A stretch of 64,000 bases of DNA from Pseudomonas rhodesiae. GTDB taxonomy: Bacteria; Pseudomonadota; Gammaproteobacteria; Pseudomonadales; Pseudomonadaceae. Of the stretch, positions 8,871-17,782 are shown one piece after another (the first letter of the stretch is position 1; each line of letters opens with the position of its first letter). The position numbers and the translations under genes are program-made. Below the pieces are notes generated by a model, which did no database searches, was not told where the DNA came from, and saw only the letters and a list, made by a program, of their open reading frames with translations. The stretch lies in NCBI RefSeq assembly GCF_007858255.1, contig NZ_VFEU01000001.1, positions 1 through 64,000 on the forward strand. The letters run 5' to 3'.

Positions 8871-9617
8871 TCAGTGAGCGAGAAACTTGCTCAGGAACTG
8901 CCGTGTGCGTTCTTCCTTGGGGTTGGCGAACAGCGCCTTGGCTTCGCCTTGCTCCACGATCACGCCCTTGTCGAAGAAGATCACGCGGTTGGCCACATCC
9001 CGGGCAAAGCTCATTTCGTGGGTGACGATGACCATGGTGCGCTTCTCTTCGGCCAGGCTACGGATGGTCGCCAGTACTTCGCCGACCAGCTCCGGGTCCA
9101 GCGCCGAGGTGGGTTCGTCGAACAGAATCACCTCCGGCTCCATGGCCAGCGCACGGGCAATCGCCACGCGCTGTTGCTGGCCGCCGGACAGGCGCCGTGG
9201 GTAGGCGTCTTCTTTGCCCGCCAACCCGACCCGAGCCAGCAGCTTGCGGCCCAGAGCCACCGCAGCCTCATGGGGCATCTTTTTGACCACGGTCGGGCCT
9301 TCGATGACGTTTTCCAGCGCGGTGCGATGCGGGAACAGGTTGAAGCTCTGGAACACAAAACCCACATGCTGGCGCAGACGACGTATCAGGCCTTGCTGTT
9401 GGTTGATTGGGCGGCTGCCGTCGATCTCGATATCGCCCACCTTGATGCGTCCGCTGGTGGGCGTTTCGAGAAAGTTGAGGCAGCGCAGGAAGGTGGTTTT
9501 GCCGGAACCGCTGGGGCCGATGATGGCGATGACTTCGCCTTCCTTGACCTCCAGGTCGATGCCGGCGAGCACCACCTGACCGTTGAATTGTTTGGTCAGT
9601 TTTTCAACCACGATCAT
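8871..9617 (-). CDS. tcyN: L-cystine ABC transporter ATP-binding protein TcyN
   Basis: This 248-residue polar-amino-acid-type ATPase has Walker [11 protein letters not shown]-loop FQSFNLFPH, signature LSGGQQQR and Walker [13 protein letters not shown]. It is closest in pattern to TcyN/YecC, the ATPase for cystine import. It is the third gene of tcyJ-tcyL-tcyN, 3 bp after tcyL. Assignment to cystine, not another amino acid, relies on the adjacent binding-protein gene and on dcyD. Confidence 0.88.
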   Translation of the reverse strand: MIVVEKLTKQFNGQVVLAGIDLEVKEGEVIAIIGPSGSGKTTFLRCLNFLETPTSGRIKVGDIEIDGSRPINQQQGLIRRLRQHVGFVFQSFNLFPHRTALENVIEGPTVVKKMPHEAAVALGRKLLARVGLAGKEDAYPRRLSGGQQQRVAIARALAMEPEVILFDEPTSALDPELVGEVLATIRSLAEEKRTMVIVTHEMSFARDVANRVIFFDKGVIVEQGEAKALFANPKEERTRQFLSKFLAH

Positions 9618-9620
9618 GCT

Positions 9621-10286
9621 TCAAGACTCCAGGTCATGCCGGTTGACCCGGTCTTCCAGGCGATTCTGAAAATGCGCCAGGATGCTGGCCAGGATCCAAT
9701 AGATCAGCGCAGCGCTGAGGTACATGGTGAAAATTTCGAAGGTGCGCGCCGACACCAATTGCGCCTGGCGAAACAGCTCGGGGACCTGAATGGTGGCGGC
9801 CAGCGCCGTGTCCTTGACCAGCGAAATAAAACTGTTGCCCAACGGTGGCAGCGCTGTGCGCATGGCCTGCGGCAGGATGGCCCGGCGCAGGGTCTGCGCG
9901 CGGGTCATGCCGATACTGGCCGCTGCTTCCCACTGGCCGCGCTCGATTGAGCCGATGGCGGCACGCAGGATTTCACAGGCGTAAGCGGCCATGTTCAGCG
10001 AGAAGCCGATCAATGCCGCCGGAATCGGGTCCAGCTCGATGCCTACTTGTGGCAAGCCGTAGTAGATCAAAAACAGCTGCACCAGCAACGGCGTGCCGCG
10101 AAAAAACGACACATAGATCCGAGCAATCCCACGCACCGGCAAGAAGCGCGACAAGCGCATCAAGGCTAGGCCAAAGCCCAGCAGCAAACCGAAGAACATG
10201 CCGCCCAGGCTGAGGATCACCGTGTAGTACGCGCCCTTGAGCAGAAAGGGCGCGGAATCCAGTGCGAGTTGGAAACTTGCTTCCAT
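9621..10286 (-). CDS. tcyL: L-cystine ABC transporter permease TcyL
   Basis: This 221-residue inner-membrane permease of the HisM/YecS family has VRGIARIYVSFFRGTPLLVQ and the ATPase-docking EAAASIGMTRAQTLRRAILPQA loop. Several hydrophobic helices span the protein. It pairs with TcyN to move cystine from the periplasmic binding protein into the cytoplasm. Its ATG overlaps the TAA stop of tcyJ by one base (TAATG), so the genes are coupled. Confidence 0.88.
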   Translation of the reverse strand: MEASFQLALDSAPFLLKGAYYTVILSLGGMFFGLLLGFGLALMRLSRFLPVRGIARIYVSFFRGTPLLVQLFLIYYGLPQVGIELDPIPAALIGFSLNMAAYACEILRAAIGSIERGQWEAAASIGMTRAQTLRRAILPQAMRTALPPLGNSFISLVKDTALAATIQVPELFRQAQLVSARTFEIFTMYLSAALIYWILASILAHFQNRLEDRVNRHDLES

Positions 10287-11080
10287 TATTGAGTGACGTC
10301 AGCGTTGAAGTACTTCTCGGACAGCTTCTTCAAGGTGCCGTCGGCGCGCAGTTTGTCGAGGGCCTTGTTCACGGCGTCCAGCAGTTCAGGCTCGCCTTTG
10401 CGCAAGGCAATACCCGATTCCTGGCGCGAGAATGCTTCGCCGGCAGCGGCGGTGTCCGGAGCCTTCTTGGCATATTCCAGCGCGGCCAGGCGGTCGATCA
10501 GGATCGCGTCGATGCGGCCGATACGCAGGTCCTGGAACTTGGTCGGGTCGTCGTTATAAGTCTTGATGATGGCTTTGGGCTGGTTGTCCTTGAGCCATTG
10601 TTCGTAGTTGGTGCCCAGGCCCACGCCGACTTTCTTGCCGGCCAGGTCATCGGCGGTCTTGATGCTATCCACATTCTTTTTCAGAACCAGCGCCTGAATC
10701 CCGGAAACGGTGTAGGGCTTGGAAAAATCGTACTTTTTCTTGCGCTCTTCGGAGATGGTGACCTGGTTGACCACCGCGTCCAGGCGTTTGGATTCCAGCG
10801 CGGCGAGGATGCCGTCCCATGGCGTGGCTTGCAGCTTGACCTTTACGCCCAGCTCTTTGGCCAGGGCTTCGGACAGCTCCACCTCGAAGCCACTGAGCTT
10901 GCCGCTTTCATCTTGGAAGCTGAACGGTGGATAGGTACCTTCCAGGCCGATTTTGATCTCGCCGGCCTTCTTGATATTGGCCAATTGTTCGCCGGCCACA
11001 GCCTGACCCAACCAACCGGCACCGAGTGCCAGACCCAGCGTGCCAACCAGTAACGTGCGACGCAATGCAGAAATAGACAT
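10286..11080 (-). CDS. tcyJ: L-cystine-binding periplasmic protein TcyJ (FliY)
   Basis: This 264-residue solute-binding protein begins with a signal peptide (residues 1 to about 29, ending AVAG/EQ). Family-3 landmarks follow: IKIGLEGTYPPFSFQDESG, FEVELSEALAKELGV, TPWDGILAALESKRLDAV and IDRLAALEYAKKAP. This is the FliY/TcyJ cystine receptor pattern. The ATG at 11080 directly precedes the signal peptide, and 80 further in-frame codons upstream are AT-rich leader without protein character. The gene heads the tcyJLN operon and lies downstream of dcyD, as in many Pseudomonas. Confidence 0.9.
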   Translation of the reverse strand: MSISALRRTLLVGTLGLALGAGWLGQAVAGEQLANIKKAGEIKIGLEGTYPPFSFQDESGKLSGFEVELSEALAKELGVKVKLQATPWDGILAALESKRLDAVVNQVTISEERKKKYDFSKPYTVSGIQALVLKKNVDSIKTADDLAGKKVGVGLGTNYEQWLKDNQPKAIIKTYNDDPTKFQDLRIGRIDAILIDRLAALEYAKKAPDTAAAGEAFSRQESGIALRKGEPELLDAVNKALDKLRADGTLKKLSEKYFNADVTQ

Positions 11081-11253
11081 GAAGAGCCCCTGTGTTTTTA
11101 TGGTGAGCGAAGCAGGTGACGCAGTAGGCGTATCCTGCCTTAAAGCGCGAAGCGCGTCTTCGCCTGCGGCGCGACTATAAAGCCGGTTTTTAAGACTTGA
11201 AAATAATATAAATTCAAAATCATATTCTTTTTTAGAATATAAACTGTTTCTAA

Positions 11254-11340
11254 TGTGGGAGGGGGCTTGCCCCCGATAGCTATAGTCCAGCCAGCGCATC
11301 TCTGACTGATAGGCCGCCATCGGGGCAAGCCCCCTTCCAC
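11254..11340. repeat. REPIN (second copy)
   Basis: The arms TGTGGGAGGGGGCTTGCC (from 11254) and GGGGCAAGCCCCCTTCCAC (to 11340) are inverted around about 40 bp. They are nearly identical to the arms at 379-466 and 23727-23813. The element lies between the dcyD stop and the tcyJ start, in an otherwise AT-rich 275-bp gap that must also hold the tcyJ promoter. Confidence 0.85.
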
Positions 11341-11355
11341 TTTTAACCGGTTAAC

Positions 11356-12351
11356 TCAGTTGAACACCGCGTCATAGGCAAACAGCGCCGGCGCGCCGCC
11401 GGTGTGCAGGAAGATAATCGGCCCGTCCTCAAAGCGCTGACGCCCGATACCGTCGAGCAAACCCGCCATGGCTTTGCCGGTGTAGACCGGGTCGAGCAAC
11501 AGACCTTCCTGGCTGGCCAATAGTTTGATCGCGGCCAATGTGCCGGCATTCGGCTCGCCGTAGCGCGGCGCAAAGTACTCATCCCACAGGATCACCTTGA
11601 ACGCCTCGGGCAAGCCCACGCCCAGCAGCTCGGCGGTGCGCTCGGCCAGGCCCTGGACTTTCGGGAACTGTGCCTCTTCGGTACGCGATACGGTGACGCC
11701 GATGACGGGCAATTGCGGCAGTACCTCACTCAAGGCCAGCGCCAGACCGCTGTGCGTACCGGCACTGCCGGAGGCCAGCACCACGGCGGCGAAGTCGATG
11801 CCGCTGTCTTCGATCTGCGCGGCCAGCTCCAGCCCGGCGCGCACGTAGCCCAGGGCGCCCAATGCATTGGAGCCACCGATGGGCACCAGGTACGGCGTCT
11901 TGCCGTTGCTGCGCAGCCGGTCGGCGACGGCGTTGAGCTGCTCGTCGACGTGATCGAGGTTTTCCACCAATTCCACCTTGGCGTCGAACAACTCCAGCAG
12001 CAGGCGGTTGCCGTTGCCCAGGTAGTTCGGATCGTCGGTGCCGGTAGGATTTTCCAACAGGGCGACGCAACCCAGGCCGAGCTTGGCGGCGAGGGCGGCG
12101 GTCTGGCGCACATGGTTGGACTGGATCGCGCCGGCGGTCACCAGGGTGTCGGCGCCTTGGGCGATGGCATCGGCGGCCAGGTATTCGAGCTTGCGCAGCT
12201 TATTGCCGCCCATGGCCAGCGGGGTGGTGTCGTCGCGCTTGACGTAGATATCCCGGCCCAGCCACGCCGATAGCCGTTCGAGTTTTTCCAGCGCGGTGGC
12301 ACCGCCCAGCAGTTCCAGGCGGTCAAAACGGTCGAGCTGTTGTTTGATCAT
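11356..12351 (-). CDS. dcyD: D-cysteine desulfhydrase DcyD
   Basis: This 331-residue PLP enzyme of the ACC deaminase/D-cysteine desulfhydrase family has the PLP lysine in [12 protein letters not shown] (Lys51), the [14 protein letters not shown] loop and a C-terminal [11 protein letters not shown]. It converts D-cysteine (or D-cystine imported as such) to pyruvate, H2S and ammonia. ATG 12351 starts the conserved [17 protein letters not shown]; the open frame extends 15 codons further. It lies upstream of tcyJLN on the same strand and divergently from cysE, which fits a shared sulfur response. ACC deaminase activity is a less likely alternative given the cystine transporter. Confidence 0.88.
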   Translation of the reverse strand: MIKQQLDRFDRLELLGGATALEKLERLSAWLGRDIYVKRDDTTPLAMGGNKLRKLEYLAADAIAQGADTLVTAGAIQSNHVRQTAALAAKLGLGCVALLENPTGTDDPNYLGNGNRLLLELFDAKVELVENLDHVDEQLNAVADRLRSNGKTPYLVPIGGSNALGALGYVRAGLELAAQIEDSGIDFAAVVLASGSAGTHSGLALALSEVLPQLPVIGVTVSRTEEAQFPKVQGLAERTAELLGVGLPEAFKVILWDEYFAPRYGEPNAGTLAAIKLLASQEGLLLDPVYTGKAMAGLLDGIGRQRFEDGPIIFLHTGGAPALFAYDAVFN

Positions 12352-12517
12352 GGTTAAACACGGTGGCGAAGTAATGGGCCGACTATAGGCAGGCACTTTT
12401 CATCGGGCAACCGTCAATCGCTTATGTCCGATGGTTATGAGCATCGCACCATTGGTTCTTAATGTCGGTCGGTGCGCTTGCCGTAAAGTGATGGCCATTT
12501 TGTCAGGAGTGAAAACC

Positions 12518-13444
12518 GTGAGTGAGCGTTCCAGCCATTGGCAATTGCAGACCATCGTCAGCCAACTGCGCGGCGCCCGCGATCAGTGGCGCTCCCGCAA
12601 TGGCCGCCTGAGCGGCGAGCATGGTGGGCGCGAGTTGCCCTCGCGCCAGGCCGTGGCGCAGATTCTTGAGTCGCTGTGCGGGGCGCTGTTCCCCATGCGC
12701 CTGGGCCCGGCGGACCTGCGTGAAGAAAGCGAGGATTTTTACGTCGGCCACACCCTCGATGTGGCCCTCAATGCCCTGCTCGCCCAGGCACGCTTGGAAC
12801 TGCGCTACGCCGCGCGCCAGGGCGGTGAGGATGACAGTGATATCGACGCCCACGCCATCCGCCTAATCCAGGATTTCGCTCTGGCGCTCCCAGCCCTGCG
12901 CAGCCTGCTGGACACCGACGTGCTGGCTGCCTATCACGGCGACCCGGCCGCGCGCAGTGTGGATGAAGTGCTGCTGTGCTACCCGGGGATCCTGGCGGTG
13001 ATTCACCATCGCCTGGCGCACCATTTGTACCGCGCCGGTTTGCCGTTGCTGGCACGCATCAGCGCGGAAATCGCCCATTCGGCCACCGGCATCGATATCC
13101 ACCCCGGCGCGCAGATCGGCCCGAGTTTCTTTATCGACCACGGTACGGGCGTGGTGATCGGCGAGACCGCGATCATCGGCGAGCGCGTGCGCATCTACCA
13201 GGCGGTGACCCTGGGCGCCAAGCGTTTCCCGGCCGATGAAGATGGGCAGCTGCAGAAAGGCCACCCGCGCCATCCGATCGTCGAGGATGACGTGGTGATC
13301 TACGCCGGGGCGACGATTCTGGGGCGCATCACCATCGGCAAGGGCTCGACCATCGGCGGCAATGTGTGGCTGACCCGCAATGTGCCGGCGGGGGCGAATA
13401 TCACTCAAGCGAATCTGCAGCATGATGATGGGGCGCAGAAGTAG
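12518..13444 (+). CDS. Serine O-acetyltransferase (EpsC/CysE type)
   Basis: This 308-residue enzyme makes O-acetylserine from serine and acetyl-CoA, the precursor of cysteine. The C-terminal half is a left-handed beta helix of hexapeptide repeats. It contains the catalytic segment GIDIHPGAQIG, SFFIDHGTGVVIGETAIIG and TLGAKRFPADEDG. An N-terminal helical domain of about 170 residues is longer than in CysE of E. coli and fits the EpsC type. The chosen start is GTG 12518 with AGGAG 10 bp upstream; in-frame ATGs further up lack this site. It is divergent from dcyD. Confidence 0.88.
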   Translation: MSERSSHWQLQTIVSQLRGARDQWRSRNGRLSGEHGGRELPSRQAVAQILESLCGALFPMRLGPADLREESEDFYVGHTLDVALNALLAQARLELRYAARQGGEDDSDIDAHAIRLIQDFALALPALRSLLDTDVLAAYHGDPAARSVDEVLLCYPGILAVIHHRLAHHLYRAGLPLLARISAEIAHSATGIDIHPGAQIGPSFFIDHGTGVVIGETAIIGERVRIYQAVTLGAKRFPADEDGQLQKGHPRHPIVEDDVVIYAGATILGRITIGKGSTIGGNVWLTRNVPAGANITQANLQHDDGAQK

Positions 13445-13456
13445 AGAACCTGCACG

Positions 13457-13491
13457 GGTCACCTGTGGGAGGAGGCTCGCCACAAGTGACC
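13457..13491. terminator. Hairpin downstream of serine acetyltransferase gene
   Basis: GGTCACCTGTGG (13457-13468) pairs with CCACAAGTGACC (13480-13491) with one mismatch, 13 bp after the stop codon. The loop contains GAGGAGGCTCG, so it also resembles a solitary REP remnant. It probably terminates or stabilises the upstream transcript. Confidence 0.5.
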
Positions 13492-13620
13492 TGTCAGCCA
13501 CCGATACACTGACTGTATTCCACACCGGGGCGGTATTTCCGTGAGCAGTCGCTGAACGATTTCCTTTGCTCAGCCGTCATACCGCTCAGCCCTGCGATTA
13601 GTCCAAAACCACCTATTCAT

Positions 13621-13650
13621 GTTTAACTTGAACGTTCGTTCAAGTTAAAC
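13621..13650. promoter_or_regulatory. Perfect 30-bp palindrome, probable TetR-type (BetI) operator
   Basis: Arms GTTTAACTTGAACG and CGTTCAAGTTAAAC are exact reverse complements around a TT centre, 91 bp upstream of the BCCT transporter start. The core TTGAACG-TT-CGTTCAA resembles operators of TetR-family repressors, and BetI (choline/betaine repressor) is the natural candidate given the transporter. No betI gene is in the window, so the repressor would act in trans. It lies in the 297-bp gap between the acetyltransferase and transporter genes. Confidence 0.7.
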
Positions 13651-13741
13651 CGGTGGTTCGCTGCCCGCTCACAACAGGAGGCTTACCTTTGCTGAGTCTG
13701 TTTTTCCCAGCCACATTTCACGTCCCAGGGGTGCATCGCTC

Positions 13742-15742
13742 ATGAGTGCATCGTCCACCCCTTCCAGCGGCCTGGTGCGCATGAATGCGCCCATTTTCTA
13801 CTTTGCCGCCACGGTTATTCTGCTGTTCGGCTTGACCGTTATCGCCATCCCACAACAGGCCGGTGCCTGGCTGCTGGCGGCGCAAAACTGGGCGGCCAAT
13901 ACGGTCGGCTGGTACTACATGCTGGCGATGACCCTGTATCTGGTCTTCGTGGTGGTCACCGCGTTATCGGGCTACGGCAAGATAAAACTCGGTGCCGACC
14001 ACGACGAGCCCGAATTCAGTTACTTGTCCTGGGCCGGCATGCTGTTCGCCGCCGGCATCAGCATCACGCTGTTTTTCTTCTGCGTCTCGGAGCCGCTGAC
14101 GCACCTGGTGCAACCGCCCCAAGGCGCGCCGATGAACGCCGACGCCGCACGCCAGGCCATGCAGGTGCTGTTTTTGCACTGGGGCCTGCATGGCTGGGGT
14201 GTGTTCGCCTTTGTCGGCATGGCCCTGGCCTATTTCGCCTACCGGCATAACCTGCCGCTGGCGTTGCGTTCGGCGCTGTACCCGCTGATCGGCAAACGCA
14301 TCAACGGCCCCATCGGTTATGCGGTGGATGGCTTTGGCATCATCGCCACGGTGTTCGGCCTGGGGGCCGACATGGGCTTCGGCGTGCTGCACCTCAACTC
14401 CGGTCTGGACTACCTGTTCGGCATCGCCCACACCCAGTGGATCCAGGTCGGGTTGATCACCCTGATGATGGGCGCTGCGATCTTGGTGGCCGTGGCCGGC
14501 GTGGACAAGGGCGTGCGGGTGATGTCCGACATCAACATGCTGCTGGCCTGCGCGCTGCTGCTGTTCGTGTTGTTCGCCGGGCCTACCCAGCACTTGCTCA
14601 ACACTCTGATCCAGAACATCGGCGACTACCTCGGCGCCTTGCCGACCAAGAGTTTCGACGTCTACGCCTACAACAAACCCAGCGACTGGCTGGGCGGCTG
14701 GACGGTGTTCTACTGGGCTTGGTGGATCGCATGGTCGCCGTTCGTGGGTCTGTTTATCGCGCGGATTTCCCGCGGCCGCACCATCCGTGAATTCGTATTC
14801 GGCGTGCTGCTGATCCCGCTCGGCTTCACCCTGGCGTGGATGTCGATCTTCGGCAACAGCGCCATCGACCAAGTGCTCAACCACGGCATGGCGGCGCTCG
14901 GCCAATCGGCCATCGATAATCCATCGATGAGCCTTTACCTGTTGCTGGAAACCTACCCTTGGAGCAAGGCCGTCATCGCTGTCACGGTGTTTATCAGCTT
15001 TGTGTTCTTCGTGACGTCGGCCGACTCCGGCACTGTGGTGCTGTCGACCCTGTCGTCCAAGGGTGGCAACGCCGACGAAGACGGGCCGAAATGGCTGCGG
15101 GTGTTCTGGGGCGCGATGACGGCGCTGGTGACCAGCGCATTGTTGTTCGCCGGCAGTATCGATTCGCTCAAGTCGGCGGTGGTGCTGACCTCGTTGCCGT
15201 TCTCGCTGATTCTGCTGCTGATGATGTGGGGGCTGCACAAGGCGTTCTACATGGAATCGCAAAAGCAGATCGCCCAGTTGCACTCGCTGGCGCCGATCTC
15301 TGCGTCACGCAAGGGCCGTGGCGGCTGGCGTCAACGCTTGAGCCAGGCGGTGCACTTTCCATCGCGTGACGAGGTGTACCGTTTCCTCGAATCGACCGTG
15401 CGCCCAGCCATCGAAGAAGTGACCGCGGTGTTTGTCGAGAAGGGCCTGAACGTCGTCACCCAGCCGGACCCGGCCAACGACAGCGTCAGCCTGGAAATCG
15501 GCCACGGCGAGGAGCGCCCGTTTGTCTATCAAGTGCAGATGCGCGGCTACTTCACGCCGTCGTTTGCCCTGGGCGGCATGGGCAAGAAAGCTATCAATAA
15601 CCGCCGCTATTACCGGGCGGAAGTGCATCTGAGCGAGGGCAGCCAGGATTACGACTTGGTGGGCTACACCAAGGAGCAGATCATCAACGACATCCTCGAC
15701 CAGTACGAGCGCCACCTGCAGTTCCTGCATCTGGTGCGCTAG
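13742..15742 (+). CDS. betT: BCCT-family choline transporter (BetT type)
   Basis: This 666-residue inner-membrane secondary transporter has about 12 hydrophobic helices in residues 15-510. It carries the BCCT signature region VFYWAWWIAWSPFVGLF and ARISRGRTIREFVFG. A C-terminal cytoplasmic tail of about 150 residues, as in BetT, is associated with osmotic control of choline uptake. The first 13 residues are Ser/Thr-rich. The palindromic operator at 13621-13650 suggests BetI-type repression released by choline. BCCT members also carry betaine, carnitine or taurine. Given the tau operon nearby taurine cannot be excluded, but the operator favours choline. Confidence 0.85.
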   Translation: MSASSTPSSGLVRMNAPIFYFAATVILLFGLTVIAIPQQAGAWLLAAQNWAANTVGWYYMLAMTLYLVFVVVTALSGYGKIKLGADHDEPEFSYLSWAGMLFAAGISITLFFFCVSEPLTHLVQPPQGAPMNADAARQAMQVLFLHWGLHGWGVFAFVGMALAYFAYRHNLPLALRSALYPLIGKRINGPIGYAVDGFGIIATVFGLGADMGFGVLHLNSGLDYLFGIAHTQWIQVGLITLMMGAAILVAVAGVDKGVRVMSDINMLLACALLLFVLFAGPTQHLLNTLIQNIGDYLGALPTKSFDVYAYNKPSDWLGGWTVFYWAWWIAWSPFVGLFIARISRGRTIREFVFGVLLIPLGFTLAWMSIFGNSAIDQVLNHGMAALGQSAIDNPSMSLYLLLETYPWSKAVIAVTVFISFVFFVTSADSGTVVLSTLSSKGGNADEDGPKWLRVFWGAMTALVTSALLFAGSIDSLKSAVVLTSLPFSLILLLMMWGLHKAFYMESQKQIAQLHSLAPISASRKGRGGWRQRLSQAVHFPSRDEVYRFLESTVRPAIEEVTAVFVEKGLNVVTQPDPANDSVSLEIGHGEERPFVYQVQMRGYFTPSFALGGMGKKAINNRRYYRAEVHLSEGSQDYDLVGYTKEQIINDILDQYERHLQFLHLVR

Positions 15743-15821
15743 AGAAGAGGCGTGCGTGTTCCTCTCGGGTAGGACTTTGCTGTAAAACAGCAATGGCGAA
15801 GTTAAGCGATTCAGCTGGTTA

Positions 15822-15857
15822 AAGGGCCTGGGAATAGTCTTGTTCCCGGGCCTTATT
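15822..15857 (+). terminator. Terminator hairpin after betT
   Basis: AAGGGCCTGGGAA pairs with TTCCCGGGCCTT across an 8-9-nt loop, with a minor bulge, about 80 bp after the betT stop. It is followed by ATTTGC, a weak T tract. It would separate betT from the aldo-keto reductase gene. Confidence 0.6.
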
Positions 15858-15881
15858 TGCCGCCGTCCAAGAGAGGATTCG

Positions 15882-16919
15882 ATGACTTATATTGCTGCCG
15901 AAAACCGCTATGAATCTATCCCGTACCGTCGCGTAGGCCACAGTGGCCTGGTGCTGCCGGCACTGTCCCTGGGGCTGTGGCACAACTTTGGCGACAGCAC
16001 GCCGATCGCCACCCAGCGCGCGCTGTTACGCACTGCGTTCGACCTGGGGATCAACCACTTCGACCTGGCCAACAACTACGGCCCACCCTACGGCAGCGCC
16101 GAGATCAACTTCGGCCGTTTGCTGCGCGAAGACTTCAAGCACTATCGCGACGAACTGATCATCTCCAGCAAGGCTGGCTGGGACATGTGGCCCGGCCCGT
16201 ATGGCCAGGGCGGCGGCTCGCGCAAATACGTGCTGGCCAGCCTGGACCAGAGCCTGCAACGCCTGGGCGTGGATTACGTGGACATCTTCTACTCCCACCG
16301 CTTCGACCCCGACACGCCCCTGGAAGAAACCGCCAGCGCCCTGGCCACTGCCGTGCAACAGGGCAAGGCGTTGTACATCGGCATTTCGTCCTACTCCGGC
16401 GCCAAAACCCGCGAGATGGCCGCGCTGCTCAAGGAATGGAAAGTACCGTTGCTGATCCACCAGCCGGCCTACAACCTGCTCAACCGCTGGGTGGAAAAAG
16501 ACCTGCTGGACACCACCGAAGCGCTTGGCACCGGCGTGATCGCCTTCACGCCGCTGGCCCAGGGTTTGCTCACCGACAAGTACCTCAACGGCGTGCCGGC
16601 CGATGCGCGGGTCAATCGTCCCGGCGGTGGTTCGTTGCAGGCCGGGCACTTGTCTGAAGCCAACCTCGCCCACGTCCGGGCGCTGAACGAGATCGCCCAG
16701 CGTCGCGGCCAGAGCCTGGCGCAACTGGCCCTGGCCTGGACCCTGCGCGACCCTCGGGTGACCAGCGCGCTGATCGGTGCGAGTCGGCCAGAGCAGATTG
16801 TTGAGAACGTCGGCGCGCTGAACAACTTGTCGTTCAGCGCTGAAGAACTGGCGGAAATCGATCGGTTTGCCCAGGAAGGTGGGATTAACTTGTGGGAAAA
16901 GCCGTCACTGGCGCAGTAA
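15882..16919 (+). CDS. mgrA: Aldo-keto reductase, YghZ/MgrA type (L-glyceraldehyde-3-phosphate reductase)
   Basis: This 345-residue NADPH-dependent aldo-keto reductase has the catalytic tetrad in FDLANNYGPPYGSAE (Asp, Tyr), IISSKAGWDMWPGPYG (Lys) and DIFYSHRFDPDTP (His). C-terminal cofactor loops are LIGASRPEQIVEN. The GPPYGSAE and WPGPYG blocks are those of the YghZ subgroup (AKR14), which detoxifies L-glyceraldehyde 3-phosphate and methylglyoxal. ATG 15882 follows GAGAGGATTCG; 14 upstream codons in frame lie in the terminator region. It stands alone between betT and the convergent effector operon. Confidence 0.82.
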   Translation: MTYIAAENRYESIPYRRVGHSGLVLPALSLGLWHNFGDSTPIATQRALLRTAFDLGINHFDLANNYGPPYGSAEINFGRLLREDFKHYRDELIISSKAGWDMWPGPYGQGGGSRKYVLASLDQSLQRLGVDYVDIFYSHRFDPDTPLEETASALATAVQQGKALYIGISSYSGAKTREMAALLKEWKVPLLIHQPAYNLLNRWVEKDLLDTTEALGTGVIAFTPLAQGLLTDKYLNGVPADARVNRPGGGSLQAGHLSEANLAHVRALNEIAQRRGQSLAQLALAWTLRDPRVTSALIGASRPEQIVENVGALNNLSFSAEELAEIDRFAQEGGINLWEKPSLAQ

Positions 16920-16925
16920 TGCACG

Positions 16926-16958
16926 ACGCCCTCTCGCCTGGACGGCGAGAGGGCGTTT
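16926..16958. terminator. Strong bidirectional terminator
   Basis: ACGCCCTCTCGCC and GGCGAGAGGGCGT form a perfect 13-bp stem with a 5-nt loop, followed by TTTGAT. It lies between the convergent mgrA gene and the three-gene operon at 16982-19742 and can serve both directions. Confidence 0.85.
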
Positions 16959-16981
16959 GATCATCCGGTCAGGCGCGGGCG

Positions 16982-17725
16982 CTATACCAGCTTGAGGTAC
17001 ATCCCGCGCCAATTCCGGAATGGGGACGTCGAAAACGGTCTTTTTTCACCGTAGAGGTCGATATGCCCATCGACCACGGCCACCGAATGGTTGTAGAAGG
17101 AGGCGGTGCCGGTGACTCCTTTGTCCAGATCGCGAAAATGAGTCCAGCGCGTTTTGCCTAACAGGCCCAGGCGCTTAAAGCCATCCCGGTCTCCTTCACC
17201 GTCGTTGAGCGTGCCCATGGCGGCTTCGAAGCTTCGCTTAGCCCGGCCCTCGTGGTTTTTCATCTGCGCGCGCTTGGCACTGGCGGCATATAAAAACACC
17301 GCATCCGCCAATACGTCGGGGTCGTCGCCATAAAAAGCCGAACCGGTCTTCGCCTGTTTTATTTCGTCATGGGTCAGGCTCAGCTTGAACGTGTCACGCA
17401 TGACAATATCGAAGCCGGTGGGTGTTTCGGTCACAGACTTGTAGATGCCACGGGGGTTGTGACCGTATTTCATCATCGCCGCTTTTATAGCCGAAACAGT
17501 GACGCAATTCCCCTGCCTGCCTTGCGTGAAAGCAGTCCAGATATTCTTGGGCTTGATGCCAGCGGCGGTTTTGGACATGGGCATGTAGCCCGTGTCGAAC
17601 CGGTTGACCTGTGTCGCCGTATTGTCATACGCGCCAGGACCCGCGGTGCCGGTGTGCTCAATCGCAGGGGGGACGAGGTTCGAATAAGGTTGGGCATAGC
17701 TGCCCACGAGTGCTGATAAGTTCAT
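16982..17725 (-). CDS. Putative type III effector with calpain/papain-like Cys-His site
   Basis: This 247-residue protein is not recognised as a named family. Residues 69-83 read GRQGNCVTVSAIKAA. The Q-G-x-x-G-N-C pattern resembles the nucleophile segment of calpain/papain-type cysteine proteases, with candidate Cys74. YNHSVAVVDG at 211-220 supplies a candidate His213 followed by Asp219 or Asp223. The N-terminal 60 residues are Ser/Asn/Pro-rich with no signal peptide, as in type III secreted proteins. It is the last gene of an operon behind an hrp box (19859-19886) and a paralogue of the next two genes. ATG 17725 is preferred; the frame is open to 17776. Cysteine-protease or other cysteine-hydrolase activity is inferred, not shown. 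Confidence 0.65.
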   Translation of the reverse strand: MNLSALVGSYAQPYSNLVPPAIEHTGTAGPGAYDNTATQVNRFDTGYMPMSKTAAGIKPKNIWTAFTQGRQGNCVTVSAIKAAMMKYGHNPRGIYKSVTETPTGFDIVMRDTFKLSLTHDEIKQAKTGSAFYGDDPDVLADAVFLYAASAKRAQMKNHEGRAKRSFEAAMGTLNDGEGDRDGFKRLGLLGKTRWTHFRDLDKGVTGTASFYNHSVAVVDGHIDLYGEKRPFSTSPFRNWRGMYLKLV

Positions 17726-17782
17726 GCAATGCGCCTTGATGCTTGGAAAACCGCCTGTGTTACAGCCAACGAGCAAGGATGC

